64,000 nt of DNA from Streptomyces sp. man185 (GTDB taxonomy: Bacteria > Actinomycetota > Actinomycetes > Streptomycetales > Streptomycetaceae): assembly GCA_002551355.1 (NCBI GenBank), contig NTHE01000039.1, positions 1 through 64,000 on the forward strand. The letters are read 5' to 3'. Shown in pieces: positions 1 through 8,434 of this stretch. The translations under genes were made by a program, and so were the position numbers. How positions within the stretch are numbered: position 1 is the first letter of the stretch; the number at the start of each line of letters is the position of its first letter. The notes below the pieces were generated by a model. It did not search any database, was not told the DNA's origin, and saw only the letters and a list, made by a program, of their open reading frames with translations.

Positions 1-1821
1 GCCCCGGTCGATCCCGCCGCCCCCGCCGACGCCGCCCCGCGCGCCGGATCCCGTCGAGCCGGGCCGCAGACCGTTCAGGAAGCGGGTCGGCCGCCGGCTC
101 GCCCGGCCGCCCGGCGACCGGGACAGCGCCCAGGAGAGCGAGAGGTGGACGCGGGCGCGAGTGATCCCCACGTACAGCAGGCGCCGCTCCTCCTCGACCT
201 GCTCGTCGGTCTTGGCGTAGGCGATCGGCATCATGCCCTCGGTCAGGCCGACCAGGAACACCGCGTCCCACTCCAGGCCCTTCGCCGCGTGCAGCGACGC
301 CAGGGTCACCCCCTGGACCGTCGGGGCGTGCTGGGCGGCCGCCCGCTCGTCCAGCTCGCGGACCAGGTCGGTCAGGGTCGCCCCGGGCTTCGCCGTCTCG
401 AAGTCCTCCGCCAGGCGCACCAGCGCGGCCAGCGACTCCCAGCGGTCGCGCACGGCCCCCGATCCGGCGGGCGGGCGGGTGGTCCAGCCCTTGGTGGAGA
501 GCACCGCCCGCACCTGGGAGGCCAGGTCCTGTGCCCCGTCTAGGAGGGAGTCGTTGCGGCCGGCGCGGGCCGCGCCGCGCAGTGCGGTGCCCGCCTCGCG
601 TACCTCGGCCCGCTCGAAGAACCGCTCGGCGCCGCGCAGCTGGTAGGGCACCCCGGCGTCCGCCAGGGCCTGCTCGTAGATCTCGGACTGGGAGTTGACG
701 CGGTAGAGCACGGCGATCTCGCCGGCCGGCACGCCCGCGGCGATGAGGTCGCGGATGCGCCGGGCGGTGGACTCGGCCTCGGTGGGCTCGTCCCCGTACT
801 CCGTGTAGGCCGGCTCGGGGCCCTTGTCGCGCTGCGAGACCAGCTCCAGGCGGTGGTCGGCGGCCCTGCCGTGGGCCTGGCTCAGCAGGCCGTTGGCGAG
901 GTGGACGACCTGGGGGGTGGAGCGGTAGTCGCGGACCAGCTTGACCACGGTCGCCCCGGGGTGGCGGGTGCGGAAGTTCAGCAGGTGGTCGGGGGTGGCC
1001 CCGGTGAAGGAGTAGATCGTCTGGCTGGCGTCGCCGACCACGCAGAGATCCTCCCGGTCGCCGACCCAGAGGTCGAGCAGCCGCTGCTGGAGCGGGCTCA
1101 CGTCCTGGTACTCGTCGACGACGAAGTGCTGGTACTGGCCGCGCACGTGCTCGGCGATGTCGGTCCGGTCCTGGAGGATGCCGACGGTGAGCAGCAGCAC
1201 GTCCTCGAAGTCGATCACCGAGCGGTCACGCTTGAGCTGTTCGTACGTGGAGTAGACCTGGGAGAGGACCGCCGGATCGCGGGGGGCGTCGCGCTGGGTC
1301 TTGGCGACCGCCGCCGGATAGTCGGCGGGGACGGTCTGGGTGACCTTGGCCCACTCGATCTCGCCGGTGACGTCCCGCAGCTCGTTGCGGTCGAGCCGGA
1401 GCTCGCAGCGGGCGGCGGCCTCGGCGACCAGCTGCACCTTCCGCTCCAGCAGCCGGGGCAGCTCGCCACCGACTGCTTTCGGCCAGAAGTACTGGAGCTG
1501 CCGGAGGGCGGCGGAGTGGAAGGTCCGCGCCTGGACGCCGGTCGCGCCGAGCTGACGGAGGCGGCCGCGCATCTCTCCCGCTGCCCGGTTGGTGAAGGTG
1601 ACGGCGAGCACGGTGGCCGGCTGGAGGATGCCCGCCCGCACCCCGTACGCGATGCGGTGGGTGATCGCGCGGGTCTTGCCCGTACCGGCTCCGGCCAGCA
1701 CGCACACCGGTCCGTGCAGGGCGAGCGCCACCTCGCGCTGCTCGGGGTCGAGCCCGTCGAGCACGGCGTCCGGGGTCTCGGGAACCTGTGGGAAGAGGGT
1801 GGAGTGCGTTGCTGCTGTCAC
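1..1821 (-). CDS. uvrD2: ATP-dependent DNA helicase UvrD2 (3' end outside window)
   Basis: Superfamily 1A 3'-5' DNA helicase acting in DNA repair. From a GTG at 1821 the first 607 codons are present and remain open to base 1, so the C-terminus is missing. The Walker A motif AGAGTGKT is at residues 43-50, the Walker B box DEYQD near residue 236, and motif VI (VGITRAR) near residue 550. The motor core is therefore almost complete. UvrD2 proteins usually carry a C-terminal HRDC domain, which would lie outside the window. An ATG at 1829 is out of frame and stops at once. The gene is divergent from mrx1 with a 239-bp spacer. Its placement beside mrx1 and nudC favours UvrD2 over PcrA/UvrD1. Confidence 0.9.
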   Translation of the reverse strand, partial: MTAATHSTLFPQVPETPDAVLDGLDPEQREVALALHGPVCVLAGAGTGKTRAITHRIAYGVRAGILQPATVLAVTFTNRAAGEMRGRLRQLGATGVQARTFHSAALRQLQYFWPKAVGGELPRLLERKVQLVAEAAARCELRLDRNELRDVTGEIEWAKVTQTVPADYPAAVAKTQRDAPRDPAVLSQVYSTYEQLKRDRSVIDFEDVLLLTVGILQDRTDIAEHVRGQYQHFVVDEYQDVSPLQQRLLDLWVGDREDLCVVGDASQTIYSFTGATPDHLLNFRTRHPGATVVKLVRDYRSTPQVVHLANGLLSQAHGRAADHRLELVSQRDKGPEPAYTEYGDEPTEAESTARRIRDLIAAGVPAGEIAVLYRVNSQSEIYEQALADAGVPYQLRGAERFFERAEVREAGTALRGAARAGRNDSLLDGAQDLASQVRAVLSTKGWTTRPPAGSGAVRDRWESLAALVRLAEDFETAKPGATLTDLVRELDERAAAQHAPTVQGVTLASLHAAKGLEWDAVFLVGLTEGMMPIAYAKTDEQVEEERRLLYVGITRARVHLSLSWALSRSPGGRASRRPTRFLNGLRPGSTGSGARGGVGGGGGIDRG

Positions 1822-1860
1822 CCCGCCATGCTGCCAGGTCCCCGGGGGCGGATGCGGCCG

Positions 1861-1869
1861 TTGTCCACA
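1861..1869 (+). promoter_or_regulatory. Perfect DnaA-box sequence TTGTCCACA
   Basis: The nonamer TTGTCCACA matches the preferred Streptomyces DnaA box. It lies 40 bp upstream of the uvrD2 start, in the uvrD2/mrx1 spacer. It is a single copy and could be chance, so binding is only a suggestion. Confidence 0.3.
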
Positions 1870-1937
1870 GGGGTGAGGTATTCGTCGTACCGGGGCGGGC
1901 CGTGCAGGGACGGTCCCGGGGACCGTAGCGGCGCGGT

Positions 1938-1964
1938 GGGAATGGTGGCCGCCTCCCGTACGTT
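1938..1964 (+). promoter_or_regulatory. SigmaR-type promoter (GGGAAT-N18-GTT) for mrx1
   Basis: GGGAAT (1938-1943), exactly 18 bases, then GTT (1962-1964) is a perfect match to the Streptomyces sigmaR disulfide-stress promoter. It points at mrx1, whose start is 97 bp downstream. A thiol-redox gene is the expected kind of target. Confidence 0.75.
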
Positions 1965-2060
1965 CCTTAACCTTGCGGGAGCGCTGCGGTAAGCGGCCGG
2001 ACCGCATGTGACGCTGCCGGCCGCGCAGCGGTACGGACGAGACGAAGGAGCGCCAGCGAC

Positions 2061-2315
2061 ATGGCGGGCACTGTGACGATGTACAGCACCACCTGGTGCG
2101 GCTACTGCCGTCGGCTGAAGAGCCAGATGGATCGCGAGGGCATCGCGTACAACGAGGTCAACATCGAGCACGACCCGGAGTCGGCGGCGTTCGTCGAGAA
2201 GGCGAATGGCGGAAACCAGACGGTCCCGACGCTGCTGATCGTGGCCCCCTCGGGCACCGAGTCGGTCATGACGAACCCGTCGCTCGCCCAGGTGAAGCAG
2301 GCGCTCGCCGCCTGA
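2061..2315 (+). CDS. mrx1: Mycoredoxin (glutaredoxin-like, CGYC active site)
   Basis: An 84-residue thioredoxin-fold protein that reduces mycothiol-protein mixed disulfides in the cytosol. The active site TTWCGYC lies at residues 10-16, with the cis-proline segment TVPTLLI near residues 54-60, as in mycobacterial Mrx1. The whole protein is a single glutaredoxin domain of normal length. An AAGGAG ribosome site lies ten bases before the ATG. A perfect sigmaR promoter upstream implies induction by disulfide stress. The gene ends at a strong terminator shared with the convergent nudC. Confidence 0.92.
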   Translation: MAGTVTMYSTTWCGYCRRLKSQMDREGIAYNEVNIEHDPESAAFVEKANGGNQTVPTLLIVAPSGTESVMTNPSLAQVKQALAA

Positions 2316-2347
2316 TCCGGCGGATGGAACGACCGCCCGTCGCGCGT

Positions 2348-2380
2348 ACCACTGCCCCCGGCATCGCCGGGGGCAGTGGT
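2348..2380. terminator. Bidirectional terminator between mrx1 and nudC
   Basis: A perfect 15-bp inverted repeat with a three-base ATC loop (ACCACTGCCCCCGGC and its complement) sits between the two convergent genes. Confidence 0.85.
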
Positions 2381-2397
2381 GTGTCCGGGGGAGGACC

Positions 2398-3354
2398 TCA
2401 GGTGGTCCGCTTCGCAGCACCCGGCCTCGGCAGCGGTTTGCCGTACCAGAGCTCGATCAGGCGGGCCGCGATGGAGATGCCGAAGGGGGGCATGACCTCG
2501 CCGGACTCGAAGGCGGCGGTGAGGTCCTCGCGGGAGAACCAGCGGGCCTCCTCGATCTCCTCGCCGTCGACCTGGATGTCGAAGGAAGTGGCCCGTGCCA
2601 TGAAGCCGAGCATCAGGCTGGAGGGGAACGGCCACGGCTGGCTGGCGATGTACTCGACCTCGCCGACGGTGATCCCGGCCTCCTCGTAGACCTCGCGGGC
2701 CACGGACTGCTCGATCGACTCCCCCGGCTCGACGAATCCGGCGAGCGTGGAGAAGCGGCCCTCGGGCCAGTGCACCTGGCGGCCCAGCAGGGCCCGGTCC
2801 TGGTCGTCGGTGACCAGCATGATGACCGCCGGGTCGGTGCGCGGGTAGTGCTCGGCCCCGCAGGCCTGGCAGCGGCGGATGTGGCCGGCCGCCGCGATGA
2901 CGGTCCGCTCGCCGCAGCGGGAGCAGAAGCGGTGGAGGCGCTGCCAGTTCTCCAGGGCGACGGCGTGGACCATCAGCCCCGCGTCGCGGGGGCCGAGGAG
3001 AAGACCCGCTTCGCGGAGTCCGGCCGGGCGGGCGGACTGGTCCATGCGGCCGGGCAGCGAGTCCTTCTGGAGCGCGAAGTAGCTGACGCCGTCCTCGTCG
3101 GTGCCGAGGAAGTAGCGGTGGGTCTCGGTGACCGGGGCCTCGAAGGCCGGGGTCATGACGATCTCGGTGCCCCCGTCGGGGGTGTCGTCGATCAGCACCT
3201 GCCCGCCGGAGACGACGAAGACACGGGTCGTCGGGTGGCTCCACGCCACGGCCAGCCACGCCTCGTCGAGACGGTGGTGTGCCGCGCGGTCGATGCCGCT
3301 CGGAGCGGTGAGGCCGATCGGACGGTCTGCGGTGGCGTTGTCGAAGGTGCTCAC
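2398..3354 (-). CDS. nudC: NAD(+) diphosphatase / RNA de-NADding enzyme NudC
   Basis: Nudix hydrolase that cleaves NAD(H) to NMN(H) and AMP; the family also removes NAD caps from RNA. At 318 residues it is of normal length. A zinc ribbon (FCSRCGER, then CQACG) precedes the Nudix box, which runs from GFVEPGES through REVYEEAG with its REUXEE core intact. The NudC-specific SQPWPFP motif follows. It starts at an ATG at 3354 and ends close to the mrx1 terminator. The M20 peptidase lies 62 bp upstream on the same strand, so the two may be co-transcribed. Confidence 0.92.
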   Translation of the reverse strand: MSTFDNATADRPIGLTAPSGIDRAAHHRLDEAWLAVAWSHPTTRVFVVSGGQVLIDDTPDGGTEIVMTPAFEAPVTETHRYFLGTDEDGVSYFALQKDSLPGRMDQSARPAGLREAGLLLGPRDAGLMVHAVALENWQRLHRFCSRCGERTVIAAAGHIRRCQACGAEHYPRTDPAVIMLVTDDQDRALLGRQVHWPEGRFSTLAGFVEPGESIEQSVAREVYEEAGITVGEVEYIASQPWPFPSSLMLGFMARATSFDIQVDGEEIEEARWFSREDLTAAFESGEVMPPFGISIAARLIELWYGKPLPRPGAAKRTT

Positions 3355-3416
3355 AGGTGCTTCCTACTCCCCCTGGGTGGATCGGGTGTGCACGGTTGCG
3401 TGGAGGTGCGGCGAAT

Positions 3417-4814
3417 TCATCGGCCCAGCGCCGAGGCCAGCTCGCCCCACAGGTGGGCGGCCGTCTCCACGCCCTTGAGCAGAAGGTCCAGCTCGACCTT
3501 CTCGTCGGGGGCGTGCCAGCCGTCGGAGGGTACGGAGATGCCGAGGAAGAGGACGGGGGCGCCGAGCACGTCCCTGAGGTCGGCGGCGGGGCCCGAGCCT
3601 CCTTCGCGGGTGAAGAGGATCTTGCTTCCGAAGGCCCGGCCCATCGCGCGGGCCACGGCCTGGAGGGCGGGGTGGTCCAGCGGGGTCAGGCAGGGGCGGG
3701 TGGCGGGCTGGAAGGCGATCGTGTGCCGGATGCCCGCGGGGATGCGGGACTCGGCCCACGCGCGGACCGCCTGCTGTACGCGGTCCGGGTCCTGGCCGTC
3801 GACCAGCCGGAAGCTGATCTTCACCAGGGCGGAGGAGGGGATGATCGTCTTGCTTCCGGCGCCCTGGTAGCCGCCGCCGATGCCGTTGACCTCGGCGGTG
3901 GGGCGGGCCCAGACGCGCTCCAGCGTGGAGTACCCGGCCTCACCGACCGCGGCCCTCGACTTGGCGGTGCGCAGCCAGGTGGCCTCGTCGAAGGGCAGCT
4001 CGGCGAAGAGGGCCCGCTCGGTGTCGGTGAGGTCGGTGACCCCGTCGTAGAAGCCGGGGATCGCGACCCTGCCGTCCTCGTCGTGGAGGGCCGCGACCAG
4101 GCGGGCGATCGCGGTGGCGGGGTTGGGGACGGCTCCGCCGAACGATCCGGAGTGGATGTCCTGGGCGGGTCCGAACAGCTCGATCTCGCACTCCGCGAGG
4201 CCGCGCATGCCGGTGCAGACGGTGGGGGTGTCCTCGTCCCACATGCCGGTGTCCGAGACGATCACCGCGTCCGCGGCGAGCCGGTCTGCCTGCTGCTCGG
4301 CCAGGGCGCGGAAGTTCGGGGAGCCGGACTCCTCCTCGCCCTCGATCAGCAGCTTGAGGTGCACGGCGGGGGTGGTGCGGCCGGTCGCGGCGAGGTGGGC
4401 ACGGACCCCGAGGGTGTGGAAGAGCACCTGGCCCTTGTCGTCGGCCGCGCCGCGTCCGTACATCCGGCCGTCCCGGATCACCGGCTCGAACGGGTCGGTC
4501 GCCCAGCCGTCCTCGCGGGCGGCGGGCTGGACGTCGTGGTGGCCGTAGACCAGGACGGTCGGGGCGTCCGGGTCCTCACTGGGCCACTCGGCGAAGACCG
4601 CCGGGGCGCCGGGGGTCTCCCAGATCTCGGTGACCGGGAAGCCGGTCTCCTTGAGCTTGGCGCTCAGCCACTCGGCACTGCGCCGTACGTCCCCGTCGTG
4701 CTCCGGCTGGGCGGATACGGACGGGATGCGCAGCCACTCCGCGAGGTCGTCGAGGAAGGCTGCGCGGTGCTGCTCGGTGTACGTACGGACGGCGCTGTCC
4801 GGGGTCTCGCTCAT
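3417..4814 (-). CDS. M20 family dipeptidase
   Basis: A zinc-dependent di- or tripeptidase of the M20 family, 465 residues, cytosolic, with no signal peptide. Visible motifs are the metal-binding VYGHHDVQP, GRGAADDKG and LLIEGEEESGS, followed by the dimerisation/lid domain and a C-terminal FTREGGSGP segment. The ATG at 4814 is chosen because it begins the conserved N-terminus; in-frame sequence further upstream runs into adnB. The gene begins 10 bp after the adnB stop codon, so it is the promoter-distal member of an adnA-adnB-peptidase transcript. Substrate preference cannot be told from sequence. Confidence 0.88.
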   Translation of the reverse strand: MSETPDSAVRTYTEQHRAAFLDDLAEWLRIPSVSAQPEHDGDVRRSAEWLSAKLKETGFPVTEIWETPGAPAVFAEWPSEDPDAPTVLVYGHHDVQPAAREDGWATDPFEPVIRDGRMYGRGAADDKGQVLFHTLGVRAHLAATGRTTPAVHLKLLIEGEEESGSPNFRALAEQQADRLAADAVIVSDTGMWDEDTPTVCTGMRGLAECEIELFGPAQDIHSGSFGGAVPNPATAIARLVAALHDEDGRVAIPGFYDGVTDLTDTERALFAELPFDEATWLRTAKSRAAVGEAGYSTLERVWARPTAEVNGIGGGYQGAGSKTIIPSSALVKISFRLVDGQDPDRVQQAVRAWAESRIPAGIRHTIAFQPATRPCLTPLDHPALQAVARAMGRAFGSKILFTREGGSGPAADLRDVLGAPVLFLGISVPSDGWHAPDEKVELDLLLKGVETAAHLWGELASALGR

Positions 4815-4824
4815 GCTCTTGAGC

Positions 4825-7800
4825 CTATCCGCCCTCGGGGGACGGCTCGTCCAGCAGGATCCGCTCCAGCTCGCTCCGGCCGGGCAGCCCCTGCGGATGG
4901 ACGGTCTCGCCGGTGCGTACGTAGAGGAAGGTGGCGGTGACCGCGTCGAGCGGCAGATCATGCAATTCGGCCCAGGCGAGGCGGTAGACGGCGAGCTGGA
5001 GCGGGTCGGCGGTGCGGTGGCGGGTGGTCTTCCAGTCGACGATCTCGTAGGTGTCGCCCGTGCGGTAGACGGCGTCGATCCGGCCCCGGATCACCCGGCC
5101 CGCGAGCGTGATCTGGAACGGGGTCTCCACGCGGTACGGCGTGCGCCGGGCGTACGCGGTGCGCTCGAACGCCTCCTTCAGCTCGGCGAGGTCCCGCTCG
5201 TCGGCGATCTCGGCGTCGCTCTCGTCGCCGCCGGGCAGTTCGTCGGGGCCGAGCATCGGCAGCGGCAGTTCTTCGTACCGGGACTCCACCCAGGCGTGGA
5301 ACCGGGTGCCCCGGCGGGCGGCGGGCTGCGGCGGGCGGGGCATGGGCCGGGCCAGCTCCCGGGCGAAGGCGTCCGGGTCCTCGGCCAGCCGCAGCAGCTG
5401 GGTGGCGGAGAGCGAGGCGGGGACGACGACCTCGCGCACGGTGGCGCGGGCGCGGCGCAGCTCTCCGGCGAGGGAGTCGAGGTCCCGGTCCCAGGAAGCG
5501 AGGGTGCGGGCCTCCTCGGGGGTGAGCCGGTCCGTCGGTTCTTCCTGCGGGTGCCGGGCGGCCGGTTCCTCCTGCGGGTGCCGGGCGGCCGGGATGTGCG
5601 GGGCGGGCTCGTGAGCCGTCTCCGGTTCGGCCCGCGGCGCGTCCTGGGGGCGCTCGGTCGGGAGCGCGTCCCAGTCCCAGTCCTCGTCGAAGGGAGCCTC
5701 GTCGAGAGGTACGCCGTCGGGAGGTACGTCGTCCCCGTCGACCGGTACGTCGTCGGGCTCGGGCCCGTACGCCGACGGCTGTTCTCCCCCCTGAACGGCC
5801 ATGCGCTCCAGGTGGGCCAGCACCGTGTCCCGGGCCGCGCGGCGGCGGGCGAGGGCGTCGGCGTCGAGCGGGAGCGGCCAGGCCAGGTCTGCGTCCCGTT
5901 CCGCGAGGGCCGGGTTCTCCTCGTCCTCGGCGGGCTCGTCCGCCCATGCCTCGATCTCGCCGTGGCCCGCGGCGCAGTGCTCGTACAACGCCTCCAGGAA
6001 GGCGGACGGGCCGCGCGTCCGCTTCTGGGAGGGGCCCCACCAGTGGCCGGAGCCGAGGAGCAGGGAGCGGGGGCGGGTGAAGGTGACGTAGCCGAGGCGC
6101 AGCTCCTCCGTGTGCTGGTGCTCCTTCATCTCCTCCTTGAACGCCCTGATGCCCTTGGCGTCGAAGCTGTCGACGGCCGGGAGCGTCGCCGCGTCGCCGC
6201 GCAGGGCGTGCGGGAGCACCTTGGCCTGGGCGGTCCAGGCGTCCCGGGACTGGCCGCTGGGGAACTGGCCCGTGACCAGTCCGGGGACGGCGACGACGTC
6301 CCACTCCAGGCCCTTGGACTTGTGGGCGGTGAGGACCTTGACGGTGTTCTCGCCGCCGGGCAGCGCGTTGTCGAGGCCCTTCTCGTACTGCGCGGCGGTC
6401 CGCAGGAAGCCGAGGAAGGCGAGCAGCGACGCCTCGCCGTCCAGGGAGGCGAACCGGGCCGCTGTGTCGAGGAAGTTGGCGAGGGTCTCACGGCGGCGGG
6501 CGGCCAGCGCCTGCGGGGACGCGGACAGCTCGACCTCCAGGCCGGTGGTGGCCAGGACCCGGTGCAGGACGTCCATCAGGGGGTCGGCCAGCGAGCGGCG
6601 CAGGTCGCGCAGCTCGCGGGCGAGGCGGGCGAAGCGGACGCGGGCCTCGGCGGAGAACGGCAGTCCGTCGTCGGCCGCGCCCCCCGCGACCAGGAAGGTG
6701 TCCAGCGCGTCCGCGAGCGATATCACCTCGGCCGGGTCCGTGCCCTCGACGGCGTCAGCGAGCCGCTGGTCAGCGTCGGTGTCGTCCGTGTGGCCGGCCC
6801 GGTGCACGAGGAGGCGCGCGCGGCGGCCCAGGAGCGCGAGGTCGCGGGGGCCGATGCGCCAGCGCGGTCCGGTGAGGAGGCGGACCAGGGAGGCATTGGC
6901 CCCCGGGTCCTGGAGGACCTCGCAGACAGCGACCAGGTCGGCCACCTCGGGCAGGTGCAGCAGCCCGGCGAGGCCGACGACCTCGACCGGGATGTCCCGG
7001 GCGACCAGGGCCGCCTGGATCTCGGGGAAGTCCCCGGCGGTGCGGCACAGGACGGCGATCTCGCCGGGCGGGGTGCCGGTGCGCACGAGGTGGGCGAGGG
7101 AGTCGGCGAGCCAGTCGATCTCCTCGGTGTGGGTGTTCAGCAGGGCGCAGCGGACCACGCCGTCGCGCTCGGCGCCCAGGGCGGGGCGCAGCGCCTCGAC
7201 GCCCTCGTGCATCGCGCGCAGCGGCTCGGCGAGGCCGTTGGCGAGCTGGAGGAGACGGCCGCCGCTGCGCCGGTTCTCACTGAGGCTGTAGCGGGTGGCG
7301 GGGGCGCCGTCGACGTGCGGGAAGTGCTCGGGGAAGTCGTCGAGGTTGGCGACGGACGCGCCGCGCCAGCCGTAGATCGCCTGGCAGGGGTCGCCGACGG
7401 CGGTCACCGCGTGGCCGGTGGGCGCGGGACCGGCAGCGCCCGGCTCCGTACCGCCGCCGCTGCCGAACAGTGCGGAGAGCAGCAGCCGCTGGGCCACCGA
7501 TGTGTCCTGGTACTCGTCGAGGAGGACGACCCGGAATTCCTCGCGCAGGATCCTCCCCACCTCGGGCCGGGTGAGGGCCAGCTCGGCGGAGAGGGCGATC
7601 TGGTCGCCGAAGTCCAGGAGGTCCCGGCTGCGCTTGGCGGTCCGGTAGCGCTCGGTGAGGCCGAGGAGGGAGCGGCGGGCCTCGGCGGTCTCGGGGATCT
7701 TGCGCAGGTCGGCGTTGCTGAGCTTGGCGGTGGCCAGCTCCCCCAGCAGCTCGGTGTCGTACGTCTCCAGTGCCCCGGGGCGTACGAGGTGTTCGGACAG

Positions 7801-8328
7801 CTCCCCGTCGAGCGCCAGGAGGTCGCTGACCAGAGTGGGAAAGGACCGGGTGAGCGCCGGATACGGGCCGGGGGCCTCGCGCAGCACCTTCGCTGCCAGC
7901 TGGTAGCGGGTGGCGTCGGCGAGGAGGCGGGTGGTCGGCTCCAGGCCGATGCGCAGGCCGTGCTCGGTGAGGAGGCGGCCGGCGAACGCGTGGTAGGTGG
8001 AGATGGTGGGTTCGCCCGGGGGGTTGTCCGGGTCGATGACGTCGGGGTCGGTGACCCCGGCGGCGATCAGCGCCTTGCGCACGCGCTCGGCCAGCTCGCC
8101 CGCCGCCTTGTTGGTGAAGGTGAGGCCGAGGACCTGCTCCGGCGCGACCTGCCCGGTGCCGACCAGCCAGACCACGCGGGCGGCCATCACTGTGGTCTTG
8201 CCCGAGCCGGCTCCGGCCACGATCACCTGCGGGGCGGGCGGCGCGGTGATGCAGGCCGTCTGCTCCGGGGTGAACGGGATCCCGAGGAGCTCCTTGAGCT
8301 GCTCGGGATCGGTGATGCGTGAGGACAC
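4825..8328 (-). CDS. adnB: AdnB, helicase-nuclease subunit of the AdnAB DNA end-resection motor
   Basis: The UvrD-like motor with a RecB-type nuclease that pairs with AdnA to resect double-strand breaks, the actinobacterial counterpart of RecBCD/AddAB. The N-terminal motor has VAGAGSGKTT (Walker A), LTFTNKAAGELAERV (Ia) and VLLDEYQDTS (II). The C-terminal nuclease has GTRFHAWVE, RGRIDAV, EIVDWKTT and QLAVYRLAW. An acidic linker near 5537-5590 carries a 9-residue tandem repeat. GTG 8328 (VSSRITDPEQL) is preferred; in-frame GTG 8352 and TTG 8358 are alternatives and none has a clear ribosome site. It follows adnA by less than 90 bp. Confidence 0.9.
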   Translation of the reverse strand: MSSRITDPEQLKELLGIPFTPEQTACITAPPAPQVIVAGAGSGKTTVMAARVVWLVGTGQVAPEQVLGLTFTNKAAGELAERVRKALIAAGVTDPDVIDPDNPPGEPTISTYHAFAGRLLTEHGLRIGLEPTTRLLADATRYQLAAKVLREAPGPYPALTRSFPTLVSDLLALDGELSEHLVRPGALETYDTELLGELATAKLSNADLRKIPETAEARRSLLGLTERYRTAKRSRDLLDFGDQIALSAELALTRPEVGRILREEFRVVLLDEYQDTSVAQRLLLSALFGSGGGTEPGAAGPAPTGHAVTAVGDPCQAIYGWRGASVANLDDFPEHFPHVDGAPATRYSLSENRRSGGRLLQLANGLAEPLRAMHEGVEALRPALGAERDGVVRCALLNTHTEEIDWLADSLAHLVRTGTPPGEIAVLCRTAGDFPEIQAALVARDIPVEVVGLAGLLHLPEVADLVAVCEVLQDPGANASLVRLLTGPRWRIGPRDLALLGRRARLLVHRAGHTDDTDADQRLADAVEGTDPAEVISLADALDTFLVAGGAADDGLPFSAEARVRFARLARELRDLRRSLADPLMDVLHRVLATTGLEVELSASPQALAARRRETLANFLDTAARFASLDGEASLLAFLGFLRTAAQYEKGLDNALPGGENTVKVLTAHKSKGLEWDVVAVPGLVTGQFPSGQSRDAWTAQAKVLPHALRGDAATLPAVDSFDAKGIRAFKEEMKEHQHTEELRLGYVTFTRPRSLLLGSGHWWGPSQKRTRGPSAFLEALYEHCAAGHGEIEAWADEPAEDEENPALAERDADLAWPLPLDADALARRRAARDTVLAHLERMAVQGGEQPSAYGPEPDDVPVDGDDVPPDGVPLDEAPFDEDWDWDALPTERPQDAPRAEPETAHEPAPHIPAARHPQEEPAARHPQEEPTDRLTPEEARTLASWDRDLDSLAGELRRARATVREVVVPASLSATQLLRLAEDPDAFARELARPMPRPPQPAARRGTRFHAWVESRYEELPLPMLGPDELPGGDESDAEIADERDLAELKEAFERTAYARRTPYRVETPFQITLAGRVIRGRIDAVYRTGDTYEIVDWKTTRHRTADPLQLAVYRLAWAELHDLPLDAVTATFLYVRTGETVHPQGLPGRSELERILLDEPSPEGG
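5537..5590 (-). repeat. 27-bp tandem repeat inside adnB
   Basis: Two adjacent 27-bp units (5537-5563 and 5564-5590, one mismatch) encode AARHPQEEP twice in the Pro/Glu-rich linker before the nuclease domain. The frame is kept. Confidence 0.9.
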
Positions 8329-8370
8329 CCGGACAACGGTAACCGGGCCCACCGACAACCCGGTACGAAC

Positions 8371-8434
8371 CGGATGCCGCGGCTACTCCACCACCTGGCG
8401 ACCGGATGCGGCGGCTACTCCACCACCTGCCGCC
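8371..8434. repeat. 32-bp tandem duplication of the adnA 3' end
   Basis: The segment at 8403-8434 holds the last codons and TAG of adnA. It is repeated with few mismatches at 8371-8402, placing a second copy of the gene end (GRQVVE-stop, out of use) in the adnA-adnB spacer. Confidence 0.85.

Noticed and set aside
4630..8322. Long open frame on the plus strand opposite adnB
   Set aside because: It is the antisense shadow of a GC-rich gene. Its translation is Gly/Val/Arg/Asp-rich low-complexity sequence with no motif, while adnB on the other strand has full helicase and nuclease motifs.
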